This document shows positions 45,585 to 55,599 of a stretch of 64,000 nucleotides of DNA, one piece after another. The DNA is from Flavobacteriaceae bacterium PS02334. GTDB lineage: Bacteria > Bacteroidota > Bacteroidia > Flavobacteriales > Flavobacteriaceae. Position 1 is the first letter of the stretch, and each line of letters starts with the position of its first letter. The notes below the pieces were generated by a model. The model saw only the letters and a program-made list of their open reading frames with translations, did not search any database and had not been told where the DNA came from. The position numbers were made by a program, and so were the translations under genes. Location of the stretch: the NCBI GenBank assembly GCA_029959295.1, contig JASCOH010000009.1, positions 62,001 to 126,000 on the forward strand, in the 5' to 3' direction.

Positions 45585-47537
45585 TTATTGATTTATACTG
45601 TTTACTCCAAGTTTTTTCATTTTAGAATATAAAGTAGAAGCCGGAATATTTAAAATCTCGGCAGCACCGCCTTTTCCTGATATTTTTCCCTTACATTTTT
45701 TCAAAATATAAGTGATGTAATCGCGCTCATTTTCATGAATTGTCTGAATTAAAAACTCTTGGCTTTTTTCTTCCAATGCATTTTTAGAAGAATCAGGCAA
45801 TGGCACTTCTTTTATTATTGAATCTCCGCTAAGCAAAATGGCCCGCTGCACAATATGCTCTAACTCTCTTATATTTCCCGGCCAATCATATGCCATCATT
45901 TGCTGCAGTGCATAATCTGCGATTTGAGGTGTTTTTATGTCCGATAATTTGCTAAATGAGTTAATAAAATGAGATGCTAATGCAGGAATATCGTCTTTTC
46001 GTTCTCTGAGCGATGGAACCGTTATCGGGAAAACATGAAGTCTGTAATACAAATCAAGCCTAAAGCGACCTGCAGCTATTTCTTCTTCTAGATTACGATT
46101 CGTCGCCGCAATAATTCGAACATTTATTTTAATAGCCTCGCCACCGCCTACTCTTTCTATTTCTTTTTCCTGAAGAACTCGCAACAGCTTTATCTGCATG
46201 AGCAGTGGCATTTCGCCAATTTCATCTAAAAAAATGGTACCGCCGTCAGCCGCTTCAAATTTCCCGATTCGTTTTTCAAGCGCTCCGGTAAAAGCTCCTT
46301 TTTCATGACCAAAAAAAAGTGATTCAGCTAAATTATCAGGAACAGCCCCGCAGTTTATTACAACTAATGGTTTGTTTTTTCTTGGTGATAATTGGTGAAT
46401 ACTCTGTGCAACCTTTTCTTTCCCCGTACCGCTTTCTCCCAAAATTAAAACAGAAGTTTCTGAGCGAGCTACTTTTTGAATGTGGTCAAAAACGGTAAGC
46501 ATTTTTGTACTGCTGCCAATCATCGAGAAAAATGCGGCAGTTGCATCCTGAGCAATTATCGGAACCTGCTTTTTGACTGTGCTATTGATTGCTTCGTTTT
46601 TTGCAGTATTCATTGTGGTAACAAATTTTGCTAATGTAGTTTCGAGCTTAGTCAAAAGCAATAAATGACCATTATTATAACCGTCTGGTTTTCTGCTATA
46701 AAAGAAAAAATTAAAAATGCCCTCGCCTTCTATTCTTACCGGAACTGCAATAAATGATTTTAGCCCAAATGATTGCAAATTCATTCTTTCAATAGCTGAA
46801 TTTTGAAATATTTCAGTAAAGGAATCACCGTCGTAAATTTTTGGAAATTTAATTTTGGGAGAGCTTTCTTTCAAGCTATGCAATTCTTGCTTGCTTTTTC
46901 CAGTTATTTTAGAAAATTTATCAATATCAATACGATCATAGCTATCAAAATTTTTCCTGAGCAACCCAATCGAATTATGGTCGTCTTTAAGAAATCCCAC
47001 TCTTAAATAATCAAATGTGACATAAGTTTGTAATATTGCGGCCAGTTGCAGCAGTGCATTTTCCCATTTTAAAGGCGAATTACCAATTGCTTCAATGCTT
47101 TCCCGCAAGATATTTTCTTGCTGTGACTGAGATTCAATAGAATGCTTATGGCGATAACACGCAATTTCTAAAGTGATCAATACATCTTTCGCCCTAAAAG
47201 GTTTAATTAAAAAACCATAAGGATGCGTTTTCTTTGCCTCTTCAAGAATAGATTTATTTGAATTGGCAGACAAATATATAAACCCGATATGATTTTTATT
47301 CAACTCTTTTGCAAGATCGATTCCTGTTTCTTTTCCTTTCAATCGGATATCTAAGAAAACTAAATCTGGCCTTTGTTTCTCTATACATTCTAAAGCCTGA
47401 GATACTGAACGGGCAACTCCTATCACTTCATAATTGGCCTTTTGAAGAATAAATCTTAAATCATTTGCTTCAATAAATTGATCTTCTACAATGAGTATTT
47501 TCATTTTAGTAGTCGCATCATTTTTTTCATATTCCAT
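45585..47537 (-). CDS. NtrC-type sigma-54 activator with receiver and GAF-like domain
   Basis: About 650 aa from ATG 47537; ATG 47561 and 47504 are alternatives. The receiver has acidic residues in IVEDQF, phosphoacceptor D63 in [10 protein letters not shown] and a conserved Lys in [13 protein letters not shown]-like region follows (about 170-320). The AAA+ domain has Walker [13 protein letters not shown], the sigma-54 loop [12 protein letters not shown], Walker [14 protein letters not shown], and R fingers. A Fis-type HTH ends it ([20 protein letters not shown]). It drives transcription from -24/-12 promoters when phosphorylated. It diverges from its probable kinase at 47666. Confidence 0.94.
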   Translation of the reverse strand: MEYEKNDATTKMKILIVEDQFIEANDLRFILQKANYEVIGVARSVSQALECIEKQRPDLVFLDIRLKGKETGIDLAKELNKNHIGFIYLSANSNKSILEEAKKTHPYGFLIKPFRAKDVLITLEIACYRHKHSIESQSQQENILRESIEAIGNSPLKWENALLQLAAILQTYVTFDYLRVGFLKDDHNSIGLLRKNFDSYDRIDIDKFSKITGKSKQELHSLKESSPKIKFPKIYDGDSFTEIFQNSAIERMNLQSFGLKSFIAVPVRIEGEGIFNFFFYSRKPDGYNNGHLLLLTKLETTLAKFVTTMNTAKNEAINSTVKKQVPIIAQDATAAFFSMIGSSTKMLTVFDHIQKVARSETSVLILGESGTGKEKVAQSIHQLSPRKNKPLVVINCGAVPDNLAESLFFGHEKGAFTGALEKRIGKFEAADGGTIFLDEIGEMPLLMQIKLLRVLQEKEIERVGGGEAIKINVRIIAATNRNLEEEIAAGRFRLDLYYRLHVFPITVPSLRERKDDIPALASHFINSFSKLSDIKTPQIADYALQQMMAYDWPGNIRELEHIVQRAILLSGDSIIKEVPLPDSSKNALEEKSQEFLIQTIHENERDYITYILKKCKGKISGKGGAAEILNIPASTLYSKMKKLGVNSINQ

Positions 47538-47665
47538 AATATCTTTTTTATAAAGAAACAAAAGCGCTTTTCATAAATAAAATTAACAAAAAATTAATTA
47601 ATTTGTTTCTTAATTAAGATAAAAAATATTTATCTAATTTTATGATTATAATCAAAACCATAAAT

Positions 47666-50098
47666 ATGAAGGCATTATATTTTTTTAGTTTTCTTATGGC
47701 AATATCATTCCAAAACTATGGCCAGACCAAATTAACTAAAGAGCACTATGATATAAAAAAAAACAGGTTATTGATTAAAGCAGCCGGAATGTATTTGTCT
47801 TCTGTGAGCCAAAGAACTGTTGATATTGACAGCGCTATGGTTTTGGCCTGTACTGCCAATAGACTTCCTATTTCATTTTCATTTGATGAAGGTTATAACG
47901 ACGGAAACTATGTGCGCGGCAATGAAATGGTAAATCAAAATAATATAAATGGTGCGTTGAAAATTCTCCCAAAAACAGAAAAAGCAGAACGAATAAAGTT
48001 GCTGCTGCAACTGGCAAGCCATTATCTTTTTAAACCAGGAGAAAAAAAGGAAGATCTTGAAAAGTCACTGACTTATATTCGACAAGCTATTGAGCAAAGC
48101 AACTTGCTCGGTATTTTAAAATGGAGACATCAAAGCAGCATACTACTGGGAAAATATTATGTACAGGCAAATAATCTAATTGAAAGTAAAAAGATATTTT
48201 CTAAAGTAGTTAGTGAAAGTAGAAAATTAAACAAGCCAAAATCTCTAGCAGAGGCTCTCAATAATAAGGGATCTTATCTTCCATTAGATGATCCCGATAA
48301 GGAAAAAGCATTAACCGAGGCAATGCTGCTTTATAAATCTTTAAACGAAAAAGAATTAGAAATTGAAATGCGGATGAAGATTCTGACTATTCATTTTTGG
48401 GCTGGCAATATTGATCTGGCTGAGAAGGAATTTTTAGAGGTCTATGAAATTCAGAAAAAAATAGGTTTTAAGCATACGCATTACACTACTGCGCCTCTAA
48501 TTTTTATTTACACAATAAAAAACAATAAGAATAAGGCACTTTTTTATGCCATCGAGAGTGTAAAAACAATGGAAGCGACCAATGACATTGTTTGTGCTGA
48601 TAATTTTTATTTGCATTTAGGAAGCGTATACAGTACTATGGGGCATACTGAAGAAGCTATCAATTTGTATAAAAAAAGTTTTGATAAGCGTACAAAAAGC
48701 ATCAACAGCGGCAGCTGGCACAAGAGCTTGTATTTAATTATTGAAGCGCTTTGTCAGGAGAAAAAATATAAGGAGGCCCTTGAATATATCAAAATGACGG
48801 ACACTTATCCTCCTAAAAATAAGGTAGATGTTTTTTATCTGGCACTTTCCAAGGCGTCTACTTATGAAGAAATGGGAAATACTTCAGAAGCAGAAAAGTT
48901 TTATATTGAAATGGACAAACATGCCCAGCAAATAATATCGCCACAAACAGCTATTGCTGTACTTTTTGGCTATTCTAAAATGTCTTTATTCTATGCCAAA
49001 AAAGGGGATGCGGTTCAAGCCAAAATTTATGCTGAAAAAGTTTTTGATTTAGGAAAAAAAACGAATCATAGTTTAAAATTACAGGATTTGGAACTGGCAT
49101 TGTTTAAAATAGATTCTATTAATGGAAAATACCATTCTTCGATAAACCATTTTCAAAATTTTACAAAAATCAAAGACTCCCTTTATGATATTTTTAAAAA
49201 CAGAAAAATTGAAGAACTTAAAATTCAATATGAAACTTTAAAAAAAGAAGAAGATATTCAAAACTTAGAAGTAAAAAGCAAATTACAGCAGAGCAAATTA
49301 GATAAGTCAAACCTTCTGATCAATTTTTCTATTGGAATAATTCTACTGCTTTTCGTCATCATCGGACTATTTTATAATCATTATCAATTAAAGCAAAAAA
49401 ACAATAAAAAATTAGAGCTAAAAGAAAAAGAAATCAGCCTTAAAAATATAAACCTGCAAAATTTAGTCATCGAAAAAGAATGGCTTATAAAAGAAATTCA
49501 CCATCGGGTAAAAAACAATTTGCAAACGGTAATGAGTTTGCTAAACTCACAAACTGAATTTATAGAAGATGATCTTGCGCTGTCTACCATTAAAAGCAGC
49601 CAGCATAGAATTCATGCGATGTCATTAATTCATCAAAAGCTTTATATGTCAGAGAATATCGCTTCTATAAACATGCCGCTATATATAAATGAATTGGTAG
49701 AATATTTAAAAGATGCTTTCAATTTAAGTCAGCGCATTCGCTTTATAATTGAAATTGAAGAATTAGAAATGGAGGTAACGCAGGCTATCCCGTTAGGATT
49801 GATCATAAATGAAGCCGTTACCAATGCTATAAAATACGCATTCCCAGATAATAAAAAGGGAATAATCTCCATATCATTAGCTTCAACCAATACTAATGAA
49901 TACTTGCTAAAAATTCAGGACGACGGAATAGGATTTAATATCAACAGCGATAAAGCCAATAATTCATTTGGAATGAGCCTGATAAGAGGCTTAAGTGAAG
50001 ATTTAGACGCCACTTTTTCTATTGAAAGCAATAAAGGCACTTTGCTAAAATTATCTTTCGAAAAAAACAGCCTAGATGCACAGCAACCAATTTTATGA
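47666..50098 (+). CDS. TPR sensor histidine kinase, HisKA_2 type
   Basis: About 810 aa from ATG 47666 (signal MKALYFFSFLMAISFQNYGQ); an upstream ATG at 47642 is possible. A long alpha-helical TPR-like periplasmic region (about 70-540) is followed by one transmembrane helix (LLINFSIGIILLLFVIIGLF). The kinase core is HisKA_2/HWE-like: LIKEIHHRVKNNLQTVMSLL with the phosphoacceptor His, then IPLGLIINEAVTNAIKYAF and DDGIGFN (N and G boxes) and FGMSLIRGLSEDL. It probably phosphorylates the divergent NtrC-type regulator 128 bases away. HisKA_2 kinases usually pair with receiver-only or LytR proteins, so this pairing is uncommon. Confidence 0.92.
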   Translation: MKALYFFSFLMAISFQNYGQTKLTKEHYDIKKNRLLIKAAGMYLSSVSQRTVDIDSAMVLACTANRLPISFSFDEGYNDGNYVRGNEMVNQNNINGALKILPKTEKAERIKLLLQLASHYLFKPGEKKEDLEKSLTYIRQAIEQSNLLGILKWRHQSSILLGKYYVQANNLIESKKIFSKVVSESRKLNKPKSLAEALNNKGSYLPLDDPDKEKALTEAMLLYKSLNEKELEIEMRMKILTIHFWAGNIDLAEKEFLEVYEIQKKIGFKHTHYTTAPLIFIYTIKNNKNKALFYAIESVKTMEATNDIVCADNFYLHLGSVYSTMGHTEEAINLYKKSFDKRTKSINSGSWHKSLYLIIEALCQEKKYKEALEYIKMTDTYPPKNKVDVFYLALSKASTYEEMGNTSEAEKFYIEMDKHAQQIISPQTAIAVLFGYSKMSLFYAKKGDAVQAKIYAEKVFDLGKKTNHSLKLQDLELALFKIDSINGKYHSSINHFQNFTKIKDSLYDIFKNRKIEELKIQYETLKKEEDIQNLEVKSKLQQSKLDKSNLLINFSIGIILLLFVIIGLFYNHYQLKQKNNKKLELKEKEISLKNINLQNLVIEKEWLIKEIHHRVKNNLQTVMSLLNSQTEFIEDDLALSTIKSSQHRIHAMSLIHQKLYMSENIASINMPLYINELVEYLKDAFNLSQRIRFIIEIEELEMEVTQAIPLGLIINEAVTNAIKYAFPDNKKGIISISLASTNTNEYLLKIQDDGIGFNINSDKANNSFGMSLIRGLSEDLDATFSIESNKGTLLKLSFEKNSLDAQQPIL

Positions 50099-50136
50099 TG
50101 AACTTTAACGGATTACTGAGTCACATTTATCAATCG

Positions 50137-50643
50137 CTAATAATACTTATGTGCTTCCATCTCAATTTCAATTAATTGTCCGGGCAGTGCCAATCTTTTT
50201 ACTTCTGACCAAGTTCCTGTCGGAAACTGTATCTTGTAAATAGAACTGCGATAGCCGGAAACTTTCTGAAAGCCAGCCATATTGGTTGTATAAATATTTT
50301 CAACTGTAACGTCTTCAAATGTGTAACCATAATGTTTTAAAATTTTATCCAGATCACTGTAGCAATTTTTCATCTGGACATCCATATCACCTTCACCCAA
50401 AAGTTTTCCGTCATTATCCATGCTGACAGCGCCTGAAATTTTCAGATCATTTCCTATTTTTACCGAATGCGTATAGCCGAATTGCTTTTCAATTTTTGGT
50501 CTCAGGTTAAAAAATTCGTGTTTTTCACTGACTTCCTTTTTTGTTTCCGGAGTTGTTTCTTTATTGCAGCTTATCAAAAAAAAGGATAAAATGGTAAGGA
50601 TAAAAAGCTTTACTGCCTGATTAAATTCAATTATATTTTTCAT
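50137..50643 (-). CDS. RidA/YjgF-family lipoprotein
   Basis: A 168-aa protein with a lipobox (LTILSFFLISC, Cys26), then a RidA domain from about residue 48: RPKIEKQFGYTHSVKIGNDL, then VSMDNDGKLL, DLDKILKHYGYTFEDVTVEN, and RLALPGQLIEIEMEAHKYY. The Arg that clears enamines in true RidA (R105 region) is not obvious, so the activity may differ. It is an envelope-anchored member of a normally cytoplasmic family. It points away from the DUF1348/TauE operon and toward the kinase gene end. Confidence 0.88.
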   Translation of the reverse strand: MKNIIEFNQAVKLFILTILSFFLISCNKETTPETKKEVSEKHEFFNLRPKIEKQFGYTHSVKIGNDLKISGAVSMDNDGKLLGEGDMDVQMKNCYSDLDKILKHYGYTFEDVTVENIYTTNMAGFQKVSGYRSSIYKIQFPTGTWSEVKRLALPGQLIEIEMEAHKYY

Positions 50644-50701
50644 ATTATCTCATTTTAATTATTGTCTACATTTTTGCACTTGATTTATAAATAACATAGC
50701 A

Positions 50702-50866
50702 TTATTTTTTTGAAAGAAGCGCTTCTAAATCTTTAATTTGCAGCTCAAGAGCTGCTATGTGTGTTTTTTGAAAATCAAAAACTTCTGTAATTTCTGCAAC
50801 AGTATACCGCGGCGTTATATGCTGCGGACAATTCCAGTCATAGGCCTTAATTTTAAAAACCATCAT
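50702..50866 (-). pseudogene. C-terminal remnant of a pyridoxamine-5'-phosphate-oxidase-like protein
   Basis: The minus strand reads MMVFKIKAYDWNCPQHITPR then YTVAEITEVFDFQKTHIAAL and ends ELQIKDLEALLSKK. The WNCPQHITPR motif is the conserved C-terminal region of a flavin-binding PPOX-type family. The upstream frame continues for a few codons without a start. A 54-aa open frame from ATG 50866 exists but lacks the flavin-binding barrel, so it is a fragment. Confidence 0.7.
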
Positions 50867-50937
50867 CTGAAGGCTAATTCTTGATAGTTCATGGCATTTT
50901 TTTTATATTTTTTTTATAAATACCTAAAATCTCTATT

Positions 50938-51696
50938 TTATACTAAAAAATAAAGTGTGACGGTTGCTCCAATAACCACTGCATTTTTTTTAATTGCTAT
51001 GATATTAATTTTTTCTTTCAATCCATTTCCTAAATAGCCACCCAAAATAGAGCCCGCTATCATGACAAGTGCAAAAGGCCAGAAAATCAACCCAGAACAA
51101 ATAAAAATAAGGATTGCAATTGCGTTATTGGCCCCAACTAAAACCAGTGCTAATCTTTCTAGAGTGTCGTTATTTTTGATTCCGTAAAATCGGTATAGGA
51201 TAAAAATAATCATTCCCATGCCTGCTCCAAAATATCCGCCATAAATTCCCAATAAAAAAAGCGGCATTAGTTTTATGTGCGAATAATTAAATTCTTTTCT
51301 AACCGCAGCACCCGAATCAAAATAAGTCAGGATCCTATTATAAAATGTAAAAAGAATCCATGAGCAAAGCAACAAGTAAGGCGCAATAGTTTCAAACACT
51401 TTATGTGAAAATGCAATAAGCAGAACGGCTCCAGTGACTCCTCCAGCCGTGCAGGCCGCAACCATATAATTGAAATGGCTTTGGCAAATTTCTGCCGTTT
51501 TCTTTACTGGCTTAGATGAAATAAGAAAGCCAGACCACAGAATTATTGTAGTAGTTGCAGTGCCTGTAACCGGCTGGATGCCCCTGAAAATTAAACTTGG
51601 AAAAACGATAAACCAGCCACCGCCAATCGCTACGTTTACAGCTCCTCCGAGAACAGCCATTACAAACAAAAAGAAAAGTTCTAAAGAGGTGCTCAT
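50938..51696 (-). CDS. TauE/SafE-family permease
   Basis: A 252-aa protein with about eight transmembrane helices (LELFFLFVMAVLGGAVNVAI; FNYMVAACTAGGVTGAVLLI; LLGIYGGYFGAGMGMIIFIL; and so on), with the family Gly-rich motifs GGAVNVAIGGGWFIVFPSL and GGYFGAGMGM. This family exports or takes up sulfite, sulfonates, sulfoacetate or related anions. It starts 2 bases downstream of the DUF1348 gene in a three-gene operon with an alpha/beta hydrolase. The cargo may be a product of that enzyme (inference). Confidence 0.93.
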   Translation of the reverse strand: MSTSLELFFLFVMAVLGGAVNVAIGGGWFIVFPSLIFRGIQPVTGTATTTIILWSGFLISSKPVKKTAEICQSHFNYMVAACTAGGVTGAVLLIAFSHKVFETIAPYLLLCSWILFTFYNRILTYFDSGAAVRKEFNYSHIKLMPLFLLGIYGGYFGAGMGMIIFILYRFYGIKNNDTLERLALVLVGANNAIAILIFICSGLIFWPFALVMIAGSILGGYLGNGLKEKINIIAIKKNAVVIGATVTLYFLV

Positions 51697-51698
51697 AA

Positions 51699-52112
51699 TT
51701 ATTTGAATTCCCTGTCTTTTTCCTCGATTTCCAAATCGTTTATACTGGCAAATCGCCTCGCCATTAAACCATTTTCATCAAATTCCCAGTTTTCATTGCC
51801 GTAAGCTCTAAACCACTTTCCTTGTGCATTTTGATATTCATACACAAAACGGACAGCAATTCTGTTGTCAGTGTGCGCCCAGTATTCTTTCTTAAGCTTG
51901 TAATTTAGCTCTCTTTGCCATTTGCCGGTCAGAAAGGCGATTATCTGCTCGCGTCCGTTAATGAATTCTGAACGGTTGCGCCATTCGCTATTTAAAGTAT
52001 AGGCTTTAGAAACACGTTCTGGATCTTTGCTGTTCCAGGCATCTTCTGCCAATTGGATTTTTTCAAGCGCCGTTTCTAAAGTAAACGGAGGTAATGGATA
52101 TTTTTTTTCCAT
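51699..52112 (-). CDS. DUF1348 (NTF2-like) protein
   Basis: A 137-aa single NTF2-like fold: [97 protein letters not shown]. The WRNR and YGNENWEF sequences are the family hallmarks. Its biochemical role is unknown. It lies between the alpha/beta hydrolase (30 bases) and the TauE permease (2 bases), so the three form an operon. Confidence 0.92.
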   Translation of the reverse strand: MEKKYPLPPFTLETALEKIQLAEDAWNSKDPERVSKAYTLNSEWRNRSEFINGREQIIAFLTGKWQRELNYKLKKEYWAHTDNRIAVRFVYEYQNAQGKWFRAYGNENWEFDENGLMARRFASINDLEIEEKDREFK

Positions 52113-52142
52113 CTTATCTGTCTTTAATTCAAAAGTGGTAAT

Positions 52143-53009
52143 TTACTTGGCTACCTTTCTGTCTAAGAAATCTTCAATTAGCTTGCCTATTTCGACTCCA
52201 AAACTTTCCAGAGCAAAATGTCCGGTATCAAAAAGATGAAATTCTAAGTTTTTCAAATCTTTTTTAAAGGCTTCTGCGCCTACGCCAGGAAAAATGTAAT
52301 CGTTTTTTCCGTAAACGATAAGTGTTTCTGGCTGGTATTTTCTAAAATATTCCTGAAATTGCGGATATAGTTTTACATTGGTTTGATAGTCATAAAACAT
52401 TGCCAACTGAATTGCTCCATTTTCTGGTCGCTCTAAATGCCTTAGGTCAAGTTCCCAATTGTCAGGAGAAATTAAAGCGGCATCAGGAACAGCATGCGTA
52501 TATTGCCATTTTAGGCCGTCAGGACTGTGGAAGCCTCTTAAAGTATTCTCGGCTTCTTTGTTATTAACATCATTCCAATACACTTTAATTGGATCCCAAA
52601 AAGTTTCTAAACCTTCTTCATAAGCGCATCCGTTCTGGATAATTAAACTGTCTACTTTTTCGGGATTGGCAATAGCAATTCTAAAACCGATTGGCGCTCC
52701 ATAATCCATTAAATACAGGCTGTATTTTTGAATGTCTAATTCCTTCAAAAGCGAAGTCATCAAAGCGGCCATATTTTCAAAGGTATATTTAAAATCAGCC
52801 ATTGGCGGTTGCTCACTTCTTCCGTAGCCGGGATAATCTGGAGCAATCAAATGATATTTATCTGATAAATCGGTTATCAAATTTCGAAACATGTGAGAGG
52901 ATGTCGGATAACCGTGTAATAATAACAAAGTCGGATTTTTTTTGTTTCCTGACTCTCTGTAAAAAATTTCAACTCCGTTGATTTTCTTAGTGTGGTAAGT
53001 TGTTTTCAT
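52143..53009 (-). CDS. Alpha/beta hydrolase, Asp-nucleophile, paralogue of 40357-41217
   Basis: A 288-aa protein. HGYPTSSHMF is near 33, the nucleophile Asp in LMDYGAPIGF near 105, the acid in VYGKNDYIF and the His in FDTGHFALES. It aligns along its length with the hydrolase at 40357-41217 (shared IFYR, RNLI, APDYPG and RPENGAIQLAMF-type segments). It has no signal peptide. It is the first gene of the hydrolase/DUF1348/TauE operon, with an AraC regulator upstream on the same strand. A dehalogenase or epoxide hydrolase role is suggested by the Asp nucleophile. Confidence 0.91.
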   Translation of the reverse strand: MKTTYHTKKINGVEIFYRESGNKKNPTLLLLHGYPTSSHMFRNLITDLSDKYHLIAPDYPGYGRSEQPPMADFKYTFENMAALMTSLLKELDIQKYSLYLMDYGAPIGFRIAIANPEKVDSLIIQNGCAYEEGLETFWDPIKVYWNDVNNKEAENTLRGFHSPDGLKWQYTHAVPDAALISPDNWELDLRHLERPENGAIQLAMFYDYQTNVKLYPQFQEYFRKYQPETLIVYGKNDYIFPGVGAEAFKKDLKNLEFHLFDTGHFALESFGVEIGKLIEDFLDRKVAK

Positions 53010-53158
53010 TGGTTTACTATTTTAGGATTTGTGTAAAAACTACATTACAAAGATGCAGTACTTGAAAGACAATAGGTTAGACAAATTTTCCCGATGAGTT
53101 AACAATCTTTCCTTTGAAGAAATTTTGTTTAGAGCATTCAAAAAATTTAAAGCCAATT

Positions 53159-53989
53159 TTAGCAGTCTCTGCCTCTTTCTCTGTACTGAATTGGAGATAG
53201 TCCTTCTTTATTTTTAAAAAATCTGCTGAAAGTTTGAATGTCTTCATAACCTAAGTCGTAGGCAATTTCTTTTATAGACTTTGTTGTGTGGTAAATCTGC
53301 TTGCGTGCATGTACCATAATTCTTTCGTGAATGATATCAATAGGTGTTCGGTCAGATAAAGAAGAAAATAAATTAGATAGTGTTTTCGGCGACTTATTCA
53401 ACTTGGAGGCATAAAAGGCTACATCGTGATGTTTTGCAAAGTAGTTCTCAACCAGAAATCTGAATTCCCTTAAAATATCTGTTTCTCTATTTGCAGCTGT
53501 GCCATTCTTTTCTTTTTTTAATTTTCTGGCGCAAAGTATGATTATACGTTTTAAAATAGATTGCAGCATATCATATTGCAGATTATCCTTAGACTGCATT
53601 TCTATGCAAAAAATATCCCAAGAGTTTTCAAAAGTATGAAGCTCATTTTCTTCAATAGACACTATCGGTACACTGGTAACATTAAAAAATAATGCGGCTT
53701 TTAGGCTGTTTTCAACTTTGTCACCAATATGATTGATAAAAGGGAGATTAAACTTTATTAATCTGGCCGCTTCAAAACCCACATTTTCAATCCTATGATG
53801 ATTCGTGAGAATGATAATGTCATTCTTCAATAACTCATAAACTCTTTGATTGACGACAATATTCATAGTGCATCCTCTATTCCAGACAAAGGTTATGTCT
53901 GTGGACGCTATGTCAAAAGGACTGACATTAGTGGTCTTGCTAATCTCTGCAACTTTTAATAATTCAATAGTATTGTTTTCATAGACCAT
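53159..53989 (-). CDS. AraC-family transcriptional regulator
   Basis: A 276-aa protein. The N-terminal about 150 residues form a cupin-like sensor (FDIASTDITFVWNRGCTMNI; DIIILTNHHRIENVGFEAAR). The C-terminal AraC domain (about 180-272) has helix-turn-helix motifs AFYASKLNKSPKTLSNLFSS and IAYDLGYEDIQTFSRFFKN, ending GLSPIQYRERG. It lies upstream of the hydrolase/DUF1348/TauE operon on the same strand, 149 bases away, so regulation of that operon is plausible (inference). Confidence 0.92.
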   Translation of the reverse strand: MVYENNTIELLKVAEISKTTNVSPFDIASTDITFVWNRGCTMNIVVNQRVYELLKNDIIILTNHHRIENVGFEAARLIKFNLPFINHIGDKVENSLKAALFFNVTSVPIVSIEENELHTFENSWDIFCIEMQSKDNLQYDMLQSILKRIIILCARKLKKEKNGTAANRETDILREFRFLVENYFAKHHDVAFYASKLNKSPKTLSNLFSSLSDRTPIDIIHERIMVHARKQIYHTTKSIKEIAYDLGYEDIQTFSRFFKNKEGLSPIQYRERGRDC

Positions 53990-54234
53990 GATGAAGTGCT
54001 TTAAGGTGTTTTACAAGTGACATCGCATGGGTGAAAATAGCAGTTAAAATTAAAAGCAATTTACCTTCAACCTACAATCACTAGATGTAGCCAAAACACA
54101 TACCAAAAAAAATAAATGATGATTATCAACACATTGGATAAAAATATAGCTGTTCAAGTCTCGAAATAAGAGAAATGAAAAGAAAGCTGTCGAAATATCG
54201 AGACTTATTAACTGAGAAAGCAAATAGAGAACAC
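53990..54234. other. Intergenic, no gene seen
   Basis: AT-rich spacer upstream of the AraC gene. It probably contains its promoter. Confidence 0.35.
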
Positions 54235-55599
54235 CTATAAAATATTTTCAGACAAAAAATCTCTATACCATTTTCCTGATGTCTTGACAATCCGTTCCTG
54301 TGTCTCAAAATTTACATGAATCAGACCGAACCGCGGATGATAGCCCTCGGCCCATTCAAAATTATCGGTCAGCGTCCATACGAAATAACCGTCTAATTTA
54401 TACCCTTGTTTCTTTGCCAGCAATACATGCCGAAGATGGTCTCTTAAATACTGCACCCGCTTTTCATCGTGGACTTCTCCCTCAAATACCGTGTCTGGGA
54501 ATGAAGATCCGTTTTCTGTAATAATCAGCTGGCGAATGCCTTCATAACTATTAAATCTTTTAATCATTTCATAAATAGATTCGGGATAAACCTCCCAGCC
54601 CATCTCTGTAGTAGGCATTTTTCTTTTCTTTGCTGAAACTAACGTCGCACCAATATATGGGGTAAGATAAGATGCCTTTACAACTTCACGGGTATAACAT
54701 TGTATTCCGATAAAATCAAAGTCGAAAGAAAGATTTTCAGCATCTTCAGGATGCATATATTTTTGCATTTTTTTAAGGACAGGCAAATCGTTTAGCGGAT
54801 ATCCCAAGCCCAATATAGGTTCAATAAATGTACGATTTAACAGCGTGTCTACCCTTTTGGCGGCGGCTTGATCCCGTTCAGACGATGTAGCGGATTGTAT
54901 GTAAGTACACGAAAAAGTTGTTCCTATGGCAGCATTTGCAACTTCTTTTCGCAAAACTTTGGCAGCTGCAGTAGTTGCCAGCGTAACATGATGGATGGCC
55001 TTAAGATAATTGTTGATGCCCCGCTTTCCCGGTGCATGAATTCCTAAGAAATAACCCGCACCTGTAAAAACGGATGGCTCATTGACGACCATCCATTTTT
55101 TGACGCGGTCTCCGAAATGGGTTGCGCAAATCTGAGCATAATTGGAAAGCCACAAAACAACATCCCGGTTAGTCCAGCCTCCCCTATCCTCAAGCGCTTG
55201 GGGTAGATCCCAATGGTAAAGTGTCACCCAAGGTTCTATGCCTTTGTCTAATAATGAATTAATCAGATTGTTGTAGTAATCAATACCAGCTTGATTTACA
55301 GCACCTTCGCCGAATGGCAAAATTCGGCTCCAGCTTATAGAAAATCTAAAATTAGGAATATTTAAGTCTGATATTAGCTGGACATCGCTTTGATATCGGT
55401 TGTAAAAGTCACAAGCCATGCCGACACGCTGACCGCCTTTGATTCTATTTTTGCGATTGGTAAATACGTCCCATATTGAAAGCCCTTTGCCATCACTATC
55501 ATGCGCTCCCTCGATTTGGAAAGCAGCAGTAGAAACACCCCATAGAAAGTCATCGTCAAATTGGCTTCTAAGCAAATCTGAATCTGGCAATTTATTCAT
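54235..55599 (-). CDS. GH1 beta-glucosidase
   Basis: A 454-aa glycoside hydrolase family 1 enzyme. The sequence begins FLWGVSTAAFQIEGA, with the acid/base E174 in MVVNEPSVF and the nucleophile E362 in LIITENGSSFPD. GH1 substrate-binding sequences include SISWSRILPFGEG and TLYHWDLPQALEDRGGW, and the late WTLTDNFEWAEGYHPRFGL. It has no signal peptide, so it is cytoplasmic and acts on imported beta-glucosides or cellobiose-like sugars. It is a single gene. Confidence 0.95.
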   Translation of the reverse strand: MNKLPDSDLLRSQFDDDFLWGVSTAAFQIEGAHDSDGKGLSIWDVFTNRKNRIKGGQRVGMACDFYNRYQSDVQLISDLNIPNFRFSISWSRILPFGEGAVNQAGIDYYNNLINSLLDKGIEPWVTLYHWDLPQALEDRGGWTNRDVVLWLSNYAQICATHFGDRVKKWMVVNEPSVFTGAGYFLGIHAPGKRGINNYLKAIHHVTLATTAAAKVLRKEVANAAIGTTFSCTYIQSATSSERDQAAAKRVDTLLNRTFIEPILGLGYPLNDLPVLKKMQKYMHPEDAENLSFDFDFIGIQCYTREVVKASYLTPYIGATLVSAKKRKMPTTEMGWEVYPESIYEMIKRFNSYEGIRQLIITENGSSFPDTVFEGEVHDEKRVQYLRDHLRHVLLAKKQGYKLDGYFVWTLTDNFEWAEGYHPRFGLIHVNFETQERIVKTSGKWYRDFLSENIL

